DNA of 64,000 bases, from assembly GCA_004026145.2 (NCBI GenBank), contig CP034993.1, positions 16,217,171-16,281,170 on the forward strand, given 5' to 3'. Under the pieces are notes generated by a model that was not told the origin of the DNA, ran no database searches, and was given only the letters and a program-made list of their open reading frames with translations. Within the stretch, counting starts at the first letter, position 1. The number at the start of each line of letters is the position of its first letter. This document shows, one piece after another, positions 14,543-28,560 of this stretch. Source of the DNA: Takifugu bimaculatus (lineage: Eukaryota > Chordata > Actinopteri > Tetraodontiformes > Tetraodontidae). The position numbers and the translations under genes were made by a program.

Positions 14543-17500
14543 AAAGATGGATGCACAAGGATGTGTGTTTGTCCCTTCCAAAACAGCACACACTAAAGAT
14601 GAAATGATCACACTTGGAAAACTGGCAGTGGGGGATAATTGAAAACAGAAGCAGACGCACTTTTTAAGGAGAAAAGTCCTGCAAAACATCACACGTGTGG
14701 CAGCTGATAAACACCCAAACAAAAGGAGGCCGACGAGACGAGCACAGAACCAAATGTAAAAAGTGGGTTCGTCATCACAGACTGTATCACAGAGACACTG
14801 TACATGTGCGTGCACGCTTTCCTCCCGCACGCACCTACGCATGTATGGGTGGGCACTTGCTTGTATACGCACACACCCGCTAACACACAGAGGATGAGAC
14901 ATCCAGAGCATCCTCTGTGTGCCCGACTCTTCCTCCGGGGCGAGTTAGTGGTGCTTTTAAGTGCCGACATCAAAGAGACCCATACGAGTATATAAATAGG
15001 CTTTAGAGCTGGAAAAGTTTTAGTTGTCATGAGTTTTATGCCCAGTTGGTTAGACAAGGTCATCCACTGACTCACTAACTTCTCCTGAACCCTTTTCTCT
15101 GGTGTGCTGGGAAACATAGATTACAACCAGCTCCGCTGCAAAGTAAACACAAATAAAAACATGCATCCAAACAAATGTGGGTATTTTTGAGTATTAATGG
15201 CAGATATATAAATAGCCAGTCTAGGTTGGGACGCGCTGTTACTGCCCAAATGAGGTTTTTTTATTGAGGCTAGCAGGTGATTGTGACACATCTCGGTGCT
15301 GGCAGAGGAAGTAAATGGAGGAGATAGCCGCCCATGATCAGGACCGGAGTTTGGAGGAGCACACATGGCACTTCAATCATTCTCAGAGATTGAGCCAGTC
15401 TCTCACACTGTGCGTCATCATCCCAGCGCCAGGCTTCACGGCCAACGTCCGTCTGTGCGACCTGAACTGGTGCGCCGTGGCGAAAAGTGTTGTTTACTGC
15501 GCAAATCTTCCCTGACAGGACGTCTGAGGCATCATGCTGAATCTGTTTCCACCCCACCACCCCCCCGCCATTTTCTTCTTCACACCTATTTAAATACCTA
15601 TTCAAAGAAACTTAGAAATCAATATCAATGTGAAATTGCCAGCTGATACGTGTGTCAGCGACAGTCGATGAGATGCGTGTATGTGTTTTCTTTGAGTGAC
15701 AGGAAAGAGCCTCGGATTTGAAGTTGACTCATTTTAAATGGTGATTTTATAATTTAACTGTTTTACAGAGGGAGGTGGGTGGAAGACGGTGACAGAATGC
15801 ACATCACCATGTACACCAACAATGATCCGGTGATCCTGTAATTCTGTCCCGATGAACGTTTAATGTTTTCACACCTTCCTTGCTTCATTTAGAAATGAGC
15901 TGCATTTAATCAAAGCAGCGCTGTGATCGCAGTAAAGCCTGCATGTCTGTTCCCGCTGTCCAGTTCACGCTCCTCCGACTGCAGACATGAGAGGGAACTC
16001 TAAAGCTTCCTGCATCTGAGGGGGGGAGACACAGACCGTGACCGCCCCTGCCGAGAATGCCAATTCAACTGTGAAAGTTTCCTTCACAGGGCTCTGTGCT
16101 TTGACCGTCGACATCCTGGCCATGGGAAGTGTATCTGCAGCGACTCTGCCAGTGGAGGTCAGTTTCAAACCTAATTAAAAATGGGAATTATATAACTCTC
16201 TGCTCTCTCGCCATCCTGAGGCCAGCCTTACATGTGCAGACTGTGACCAATAAGATAAAGAATTAAATCCCAGCAGCAACTCCTGAAAGAAAAAGTACGG
16301 CAAGGATGAGAGGAAGGACAAAAGATCACGCAAATGGGAGCATGTGAGATGGGAATTAAGGATGACTTGTAAAAGAGGAGCTTCTGTATTTTGATCGTTC
16401 ACACAATCTGGCAAAAAATAATCAGTAAAGACATAAATGAAGCCCAGATGGTTTTGAGGGGGAATGGGAGAAACGTCACCGTTCTTATTTCTCTCCTTAA
16501 ACGTGCCATGCGGTGAAGAAATCACCTCTTTTCTCTCCGAATGGCAGGTGATGTGACACAGGTGGAGATTTCTGCCGGCTTCTCTTCCAGGAATGTGTTC
16601 TTGGCAAGGTGGAACAGTGTGTGAAACAGCATTTCAACCACGTCACAATGAAATCCTCCTCTGAAAACAATGCTAATGAACTCCCCTGAAACAGCATTTC
16701 CACAATGTCAGTTGAACTTTTTTGTTTTTTTAATCTAGCAACTAACGCCAGCGAAAGAGAGTTTAAACGGCGTCGGGCTGAAATTAGCCTCTCTTCACTG
16801 CTCTCCTTCTTTTTCCCATCACTGTACAAAGTGAGCAGCAGGGGCCCCAGTGGCAGGAGCCAGATCGTATCAGGGCCGGGGCATCGCTGCAGCATGGCAT
16901 CTCTCTGCACCGAGTACAAGAGGAGATTACTCTGTGCTCACATCAAAGGAGGTTTGTCTAACTTGGGTTTGGCGTTGTGCTAGTAGAGCGAGTCCTTGGA
17001 GCAGCCTCGCCGTTCTTATCTCTCCCCCACAGACTTTTTCTGCTTTCTGTTGCAACACAGCTGCCGGTAACACTGACACATGCAACGCTGGCTGTAGGCA
17101 GACGAGTGTGCACAGAGGCAAACACTAAAGCAGTTTCTCTTGTATGAGCTCACCAGAGTCAAGCTGGCTTTTTCCCCCCCTCTCAGATATTAGCAGAATT
17201 TGTTCTGCTGAGTGAGTTCCATACCCTCCTCTGCCTCTGCTGCGAGACGAAGCTTGACGGCGGAGACTCGAAAGCCTTTTGGATGGTTATTCCTCAACAG
17301 ACAATTGGAAAAAAGAACCTGATTTGAATCAGCTGAAATGCCTAGCTTAGATAGTGCAGCACGCGCGTAGATGAAATACAAACAAACTGGGATTTCAGCG
17401 GTATCATGCTTGATAACATTTTGATTTGCTATTTGAATAGTCTGTGGTTGTAAAGGACTAAAAGTGGAGTAACTTAAGCACAGGCACATTATTCAAGTTA

Positions 17501-18131
17501 TGCTGAGGCATAACCGAAAAACCCCCAAAATTTTTAGCATTAATCACTGAGAACTAGCAACACGTGCTGTATTTAGTGTCAACCATCAAGGAGTTTCTGA
17601 GATATGTAAAACCATCAAGAAAAAGAACAAACATTCTGTCTGTGGCAACTTTAAAGCCAATCTATCAGGTAGCTATAGAAAAACTACAGGTGTGCCACAG
17701 GTAATTCATTAACCCAGTTCTGATGGACACTTTCCCTCGATGTAGCACACTGGACTCGCAGTGCCCCCTTTCGGCAGAATACTGTAACTGCATATTCAGC
17801 ATGTCCCTGTGCGGAATAATGCACTGATTTATATGCATCATATCATGTCCAGGATTAACACACTCCAATGCACTCAGAATTCAACAGCTGGGGGAATTTT
17901 TGCATCCAAATAGACCGACTGTAAATAAAATGCTCGTTTATCCTATTTGCCTCAATAGTTTCGAGTAGAGCCAATCAGGAAAACGTCCATTCACAAATAC
18001 TGCCCCGACCTCTCTGACGTCAAGCAAACTTTGTCCCTGTCATCCTGTCAACATTTGTTTTAATTCCAAAAGTCACTGCAGAGACTGAACATAAACACGG
18101 GAGGACAAACTTCACCCTCCACTCTGCCACC
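14543..18131. other. Upstream region of the fetuin gene, no other gene recognised
   Basis: No exon is supported on either strand. A moderately GC-rich open segment on the minus strand at 15965-16168 was considered, but it lacks a good acceptor. The last few hundred bases before 18132 should hold the fetuin promoter. I see no clear TATA box at the usual spacing. Confidence 0.5.
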
Positions 18132-22611
<4,480 letters not shown>

Positions 22612-22915
22612 CTGGGCCTTAATGGTTTCATGAGTGATATAGGCTGATGAACTGCTTTAATTTGTGCTAACAAGAGCCGTGATTATTATTCTCAACAGAG
22701 CAGAAGAAGCTAATGTTGCCACATTATATTCCAATGAAAGTTTCAATGAAAATTTGGGTAAAATGTTAAATACTGTAAACTATGTATGTACTGTATGTTA
22801 TACATAAAGTATTAGTTACTGTGTTATTGATGTTAAGATTATAACTTTAAATCTGTCTACTATATCAAGTATAGCATAGTATAGTATAGTATACAAGGAG
22901 GTGATAATTAGTCTT

Positions 22916-22921
22916 AATAAA
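22916..22921 (+). terminator. Poly(A) signal of the fetuin gene
   Basis: AATAAA about 300 bases after the fetuin stop codon; the first canonical signal downstream of it that I see. Confidence 0.55.
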
Positions 22922-23699
22922 TGTGAATATCATCTTTGGACCCTGATTAATGTATTTTTCTAGTTATTGATCACTGAACAGCAAAACCTAAAAAATAAAC
23001 TTAAAATGAAATTTCAAACCAAAATATAAATGAGAAATGTGAACTAAAAAAACCCCAAAACTGCAAAAGTAAGAGGGAGGGATCATAAGGGAGGGAACAT
23101 GGGGGTTTATTGGGATTCTTCACCACAACTGAGCCAAAATAGCGCTGAGGTGGAAAAAAGACGGACACAAACATCTCAGCGAGGCTTTAAAAGCATACCC
23201 AGGGTGGTTTTTGTCAACACAGAAACTGGAGAGCTTAAAAAAAAAACAAAAAACCACAGAGGCCCTGACTGGAGTGTCACCATCTGCATCCCACATCTGA
23301 TCTTCAATCAACGCAGAATCTCCGGCTTTAAACCCCAGCTGGTCCGAAACTCTGCCTCCTATAAAAACCACTTACCGAATATGAGCAGAGACGGGGACAC
23401 AGCAGGAGACCAAACACAAGCGAGACGCAGCAGAGCACACAAGTCACGATGCGGCAGTTTGTCTTCATTTAAAGGACAGGAGGAACTCCGGTGAGGACAG
23501 CAAAGCACTCGTTTATATAAGCAGGACAGAGGGGCTCTGAACCCATGATGTATGGGCAACTTTACCTCTACATAAAGGCCTTAAAACAAAGAAACCACGC
23601 AAAATGATATTTTATCTGCCAGGGGCACAAACATGTCATGTATAGTATTCTTAATCTGTATAATGCACCAAATGTTTTCCTTAGCTGACTATTAGGAGT
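22922..23699. other. Fetuin 3' flank, no gene recognised
   Basis: Unique-looking sequence. An open frame at 23099-23494 has no supporting splice structure or recognised similarity. Confidence 0.5.
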
Positions 23700-23759
23700 T
23701 GCTTCCACGAGCAACTCTGAACTACAAAACTGCGAATACCAAAAACCTCCCTATGGCCC

Positions 23760-24045
23760 ACGACGAATTGCGCATACCGAGTTGCATGCCACTCTAGTGC
23801 GCATGCCCGTAATCGCTGAAAGCGCGAAATGATTAACTAACTAATTTGGTAGCGTTTTCGCATCGCTGCGTGTTCAGTGCTACAAACTACAGCAAAAACG
23901 GAACAGAAGTTGTGTTGTCGTGTAAACGTTGGGCATCGATTAGTTGATTAAGTTAAGATCGACCTGGGCCAACGTATAAACGCCCCCCGGTCCGTTCAAT
24001 TCAGATGTACGGAGGTGTGAAAATCAAGGCAAACTTGTAAGTTCA
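23760..24045 (+). promoter_or_regulatory. Candidate CpG-rich promoter and first exon
   Basis: This stretch has clustered CpGs (GCGCATACCG, GTGCGCATGCCCG, GCTGAAAGCGCG), unusual for the surrounding AT-rich DNA. TGCGCATGC resembles an NRF1 site. A good donor, CTTGTAAGT, follows at about 24038. It may be the first exon of a transcript running rightward, possibly of the unrecognised gene at 25966-27204, in which case the two tRNA genes lie in its first intron. This is inference only. Confidence 0.3.
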
Positions 24046-24554
24046 ACTCCTTTACTTAATTTTGGAATTTTAAACGTTGTTTAAAGGAATACTTATTTTC
24101 TTGGTGTGATGGGCATCGGTTTGTTTGTTGAAGGCTTTGCACGATCAGAATTTTACCGAAATATATCATCACGCTCCGAACACGTGAGAGAAAAACATGT
24201 CTAATTAAATAAGTTGTTTATCGACTGTATACACTTGAGCACTGCTTACTGATTATCAAAACTATTCATAAACATTTTTGGACAATGTTTGAGATTCTAT
24301 TTTGCCAAACTGGCCGAGACGAGAAGGTTCAACATCAGTGGGGCATCTAAGACTGGTCAGATATAAATTAAAGGTCTATTCCAACAAACCAAAATAAATG
24401 AATAAAAATTTGGCCTTTTATCCTTGTTTTAAAAGTAAAGTAGATTTAAGTTAATTAAAATACTTATTTTTTAATATCAATTTAAGTAAAATTCTAGGGA
24501 TAATGATGTCTGTCTACCGCTACTTGATTGGTTGGTTAGAGCGTGTGATTCATA

Positions 24555-24627
24555 GCCCGGCTAGCTCAGTCGGTAGAGCATGAGACTCTTAATCTCAGGG
24601 TCGTGGGTTCGAGCCCCACGTTGGGCG
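24555..24627 (+). tRNA. tRNA-Lys (anticodon CTT)
   Basis: 73 bases folding as a standard cloverleaf: acceptor GCCCGGC pairing with the 3' end, D-arm TAGCTCAGTCGGTAGAGCA (box A), anticodon stem TGAGA/TCTCA around loop CTCTTAA (anticodon CTT), and T-arm with GGTTCGAGCCC (box B). No intron. A run of 11 T at 24632-24642 gives a pol III terminator just downstream. Confidence 0.97.
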
Positions 24628-24631
24628 CTAC

Positions 24632-24642
24632 TTTTTTTTTTT
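24632..24642 (+). terminator. Pol III terminator of tRNA-Lys
   Basis: Run of 11 T five bases after the mature tRNA 3' end. Confidence 0.85.
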
Positions 24643-24820
24643 AGATTGATAATCCCTCGCTCGTAGAAAGTCACAGTTTTGGATATTTCATTAAAATCAG
24701 TTTTAGCAACATATATTTGGTTGTTTTTCCAGACGCTGCGCCTGCAACAGTTCATTCCGCTAAAACCGATCACACAATAGCTCGGTGAAAACCCCTATAG
24801 CAAAACGCATGGATAACATC

Positions 24821-24826
24821 GTCTCT

Positions 24827-24877
<51 letters not shown>

Positions 24878-24894
24878 GAGCCCACCCAGGGACG
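24821..24894 (+). tRNA. tRNA-Asn (anticodon GTT)
   Basis: 74 bases: acceptor GTCTCTG pairing with CAGGGAC, box A in TGGCGCAATCGGTTAGCGCG, anticodon stem TTCGG/CCGAA around CTGTTAA (anticodon GTT), and box B GGTTCGAGCCC. No intron. Six T at 24902-24907 follow as terminator. It lies 193 bases after the tRNA-Lys on the same strand, and both are apparently functional. Confidence 0.97.
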
Positions 24895-24901
24895 CAGTTG
24901 C

Positions 24902-24907
24902 TTTTTT
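24902..24907 (+). terminator. Pol III terminator of tRNA-Asn
   Basis: Run of six T seven bases after the tRNA end. Confidence 0.8.
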
Positions 24908-25048
24908 CTATTTTTAGGGTGAGTATTGTAATAAGCTAAAACTGTTTGATTAACTTGCACAATGCTAAAATGCAGCATTTTTTACATTGTCATTATGGTT
25001 TTTGTTCACATGTATGAAAGCCTGGGCCTACCCGACGAGCGAAAAGCT

Positions 25049-25304
25049 CAATCTTTCAACAGCCAGTCGCGTCGCCGATCCAATCTTTCAACAGCCAGTC
25101 ATATGCGCTTTTCAATCTTTCAACAGCCAATCATCTGCGCTTTTCAATCTTTCAACAGCCAATCATCTGCGCTTTTCAATCTTTCAACAGCCAATCATAT
25201 GCGCTTTTCAATCTTTCAACAGCCAATCATCTGCGCTTTTCAATCTTTCAACAGCCAATCATATACGCGATTCAATCTTTCGACGTCCCGCCTTAACTTA
25301 AACT
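25049..25304 (+). repeat. 32-bp tandem repeat with CCAAT boxes (8 units)
   Basis: Units begin CAATCTTTC at 25049, 25081, 25113, 25145, 25177, 25209, 25241 and 25273, exactly 32 bases apart. Units 3-7 contain AGCCAATCA; units 1 and 2 have AGCCAGTC, and the eighth is degenerate. A further partial copy at 25312 carries AGCCAATCG. CCAAT with these flanks matches the NF-Y consensus. The period of 32 is not a multiple of three, so open frames crossing it are accidental. It likely acts as the upstream promoter of the spliced gene that follows. Confidence 0.93.
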
Positions 25305-25311
25305 GCGGTCT

Positions 25312-25405
25312 CAATCTTTGGAAAAGCCAATCGATCCTAGAGTTGATTTATTATTTAAAAATCTGCCCGCTGTTTATTCCGGACATCTCCGTGGAATTTG
25401 ACAAG
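25312..25405 (+). promoter_or_regulatory. Candidate core promoter and first exon
   Basis: After the last CCAAT box (25328) come an AT-rich TATTTAAAAA at about 25350 and then TTCCGGACATCTCCGTGG. GACAAG followed by GTACGT gives a strong donor near 25405. This arrangement suggests a start site near 25375-25385 and a short noncoding first exon spliced to 25966. No transcript evidence is available. Confidence 0.4.
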
Positions 25406-26013
25406 GTACGTGCGCAAATTGCGGTCTGTTATTTGTTACGTTTTTTTTCCATTTCACATAAAATATCACCGTAAATGCTTAATGCAATATGTCCAAGTCA
25501 TGTCAGGCATTTGTAACGCTAATGTAACTTGATCATCGGGAGTTTTGCAATAAAGTTTGTGCAGTTGCTGCCGGAGCTTTAGCTGGTTGTATTTTTTTTT
25601 CTGCCGATGAAATTGCTTGTTTTCTTTGGCAGTTGTGCGCTGGACTGCGTCGTTTCTGATTACTTGTTATGTTATAAAATTATGTTATGTTATGACAGAC
25701 AAAAGAAATGGCATGACCTTTACACTCAGGTGAAACGACCAACCTAAAACGACTTACATTAATCATTTCAGATAGCAGACTACATTTTTCCCTCAGGTAT
25801 AGACAGAAAGGATATAATCTATCTAGATTTATAACTATTAGCAGGATAAAAATCCCTCTGAAGAACTTAACACGGTGAACTGTTACATTCAGTAGGGTGT
25901 TTACACATTTATTAGTCAGCTATTATGTTATGTGAAACAAGAGTAAGATTTTTTTGTTGTTACAGATAGAAAAGTGCCCTCTGCAGCTGAGTTATGTTAT
26001 AACATGACAGAAA

Positions 26014-27204
26014 ATGTCTACCAAAAAAACCTCCAGCCGTGCCTCCTCCACCTCCAGCCGTGCCTCCTCTTCAGTCATCTACAGTTTTGCTTCAGCCCCA
26101 GCTTCCTTCTTCCATGTCCTCTTCACAACAGGATGTAAGTGATAAATAAATAAATTCTCAGTCGATCTATAGATCACCTTCCCCAGCTATTCTATCCTGC
26201 CGGCTCCCCGGTGAATCCTGTCTGCTGTCTATTCCTGATAATAAAGCTGTGTTCCGTCGAACTCCGGTGTCACATTTGGGTTCTCGTCGGGTCCCTGACA
26301 TCTGTCTGTCTGCAAGAATTTAAGTAGTGACAAGGAAATTGTGATGCCACAGAACCTAAATATCAGTTTTTATTTTCCAGGCTGGAGACAACCGCAGCAT
26401 TCCTGGAACGGACCGAGTAGATGAACTGGCTGAATACTTGGTGGAGCTACGAGAGCAGACGGGATCGACCCTGAACAATCAACAAGTTGGCACCATTCTG
26501 GGTTTGTGGCAGAGTCTTGACAAATTTGACAAAGACAGGATTGTGTATGCTGCAAGACATCAGGACCGGTTGCTAACTGGACGCTTCAGGTCTCCTAAAA
26601 AGAAGGCTGTGCTCACTCCTGGGGTAGGAAGCACAAAACAGTGTGTTCTTGGCTCAAGTGGTTCACCAGCTCAGTGGCCAAACTGCTGTCGCCTGATTGA
26701 GACCATCTTCGTGAGGCTGTGCAACATTCACACGAGCCCCAAAGAAAGAGGACAACACAGCGTATCTCGATGGTCTCTAATTTTACAGGACTACAAAAAG
26801 ATCCGGCAGCTGGTTCTGTGCAATGGGACGCTAATGCAGCAGACAACCCTTCAACGTGTAGTGAACCAGACCACCCTCATGCAGTGGTATAACCAGCGGC
26901 TGAAGGGTCAGGAGGCGTCTGTTCTTTTGCAAGGTGTGCAACGGCCAGCTGACCCATTGCCCTGTGCAAAAACAAAACCCATCTCTCTGCCACAGTACCA
27001 ACAGCAGCCCCCAGTTACCAGCTGCACACATACCATATGCCAGCAAATACAGCTGGACAGGCAAAACCGAGGGTGCGGCAAATTGATCCTGCAGTTGCCC
27101 TCCAGTGGACCATCAGCCACCCTCTTCAGTACAAAGGAAAAATATACTGTCCAAAGACTGAGGCTCTCACCAAGGAACAGTGGCTGAAGCAGATGAGACA
27201 GTAA
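26014..27204 (+). pseudogene. Unrecognised spliced gene with two homopolymer frameshifts
   Basis: I do not recognise this protein. Exon 25966-26134 (acceptor TTGTTACAG, donor GATGTAAGT) and exon 26381-27204 (acceptor TTTTCCAG) join in frame: a proline-rich segment (PAVPPPPPAVPPLQ) leads into a roughly 150-residue soluble part (DRVDELAEYLVELREQTG, LNNQQVGTILGLWQSL, RDRIVYAARHQDR-like) and a Q/P-rich tail. The ATG at 26014 is out of frame because of a run of seven A (26023-26029); six A would connect. A second shift at a run of five C (about 27008-27012) moves the tail into another frame, where it stays open to TAA at 27202 with YCPKTEALTKEQWLKQM. The open frame beyond each break implies a recently intact gene, or indel errors in the sequence. 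No RT, integrase or transposase motif was seen. Confidence 0.5.
26200..26302 (+). mobile_element. Possible LTR remnant in the intron of the unrecognised gene
   Basis: AATAAAGCTGTGTTC followed by CACATTTGGGTTCTCGTCGG and CCCTGACA resembles the R/U5 end of fish Ty3/gypsy-type LTRs. Only this end is seen, with no internal genes. Confidence 0.25.
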
Positions 27205-27414
27205 TGCAATATTGTTACCTTTTATATGCTTATTCCCTGTGGCCTGTTCGGCCCTTTGAGTTCCACTGCAAGTTTTACATCCTTATTTCATAGTTTGTAT
27301 CAATGTTTCATTGGGGTTTGATTGGTTTCTTTGACAATTTCAGCTTTATAAATGCCTTAAATGTGAATGTCATTTTGTTCACAATTGTACATACATATTC
27401 TCTTTGTTATAACT

Positions 27415-27420
27415 ATTAAA
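27415..27420 (+). terminator. Poly(A) signal (ATTAAA) of the unrecognised gene
   Basis: ATTAAA 211 bases after the distal stop codon, followed by a T-rich segment. Confidence 0.5.
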
Positions 27421-27959
27421 GTTTTACAAACCATTCCTACAAAATAATTCTATCATTTTTGGTCCGAGTGGGATTTGAACTTATGTCTTTCCTTCTCTTC
27501 TTCCCCCTTTTTTCCCCTTCTTCCCCATCTTATACAGATGATTGTTCCCCAGAACTCTCAAAAATGTCCACATTGGTGATTATTGAGGAATAATTGTAGT
27601 CAGAATTGAATTATCATTTAACTGGGCTTCTTTGTCTACCTCAAAATGCTTCGACATTGCTTCTGCAGAGGTGTTGTTTTAAAAAAAGATCCTATGAGCC
27701 TCCAGTTGCTGCAGCAAATGAGGGTAAATTAGGCTCAAGGATCGTAAACAGGAAAACTGCCAGGGGCCTCCCTCCACGTACCAAAGATATATCTGAAAGA
27801 TCTGCATGCACGTGACAGGATTACAACTACATTTTTAAGACTAATGAAAACAATGTAATTTGTTTCAGGATTTTATATAAAACATGTGTGTAACACGTTT
27901 TCGTGTCTTTAATCCGAGTTGCACGTAGCAGCTTTATACAACAGGGGGCAGTAGAGGCC
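27421..27959. other. No gene recognised
   Basis: Intergenic DNA between the unrecognised gene and the CpG-richer block upstream of gpsm2. A reverse-oriented tRNA B-box word near 27465 lacks a complete fold. Confidence 0.5.
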
Positions 27960-28560
27960 TTCAAGCGTAAGTTTTACGTTCGGCAGCGCAACATTTGCTG
28001 TCCTTAAATTGAAATTTGACGACCTCGTTACTTCAGCCAGGCTCTCTCAGTCAGGCCTTTCAACTTTTCTCCGCCCCCAAACGGCATCCTCTTTATTTCT
28101 TACCGTTTTGATTGGTCACCGGCTGTAGTTTATGTAGCAATGTCAACATTTCCGACGCCACTTGAAGGCATCAACCGTGGAATCCTAATTGGAGGCAGAT
28201 TGTCGGTGCGAGGAGTGGCTTCTCTAACGTCGGTTCCCCGAGACAAACGGATCCTTGTCACCCACGGACGGACGGGTCAGTACTTTTATAAACACCTCAG
28301 TGGAAAGGGGACAGTTTAAAAAGTTGTCAGTGGGTAAAACTATTCTCCGACTCCAACGCCATGTTGCTGGTGTGTTTACGTGCTTCGGTTTGAGGTGGGT
28401 GAAATATTTCTGGGATGTTTTTGTTGTCAATCGCGTTTACTGGGAGTCAACCATATTAGCTCGTTGCGGTTTTTATGTTTCTTTGAGTCGTTTCACTCCA
28501 CTTGACATCAACAGGCGAGTGTCTCGTCACTGTCGTCCAGGCAGACAGTGAGCAAGCGAT
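27960..28560 (+). promoter_or_regulatory. Candidate gpsm2 promoter / CpG-rich block
   Basis: CpG density rises (CGACCTCG, CGTCGG, CGGACGGACGG). An inverted CCAAT box (GATTGGTCA at about 28110) is present, and GT donors lie at about 28274 and 28394. It is 3.2-3.8 kb upstream of the first certain gpsm2 exon, on the same strand, so it is a reasonable promoter, though not the only candidate (see 30900-31233). Confidence 0.35.

Noticed and set aside
15965..16168. Minus-strand open segment with protein-like composition
   Set aside because: No good acceptor or donor and no similarity that I recognise; kept as noncoding.
24962..25474. Open frame of 170 residues with repeated FNSQS / LSTAN / IFQQP peptides
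   Set aside because: It crosses a 32-base tandem repeat that cycles through all three frames, so the frame is accidental and the DNA is better explained as a promoter-type repeat.
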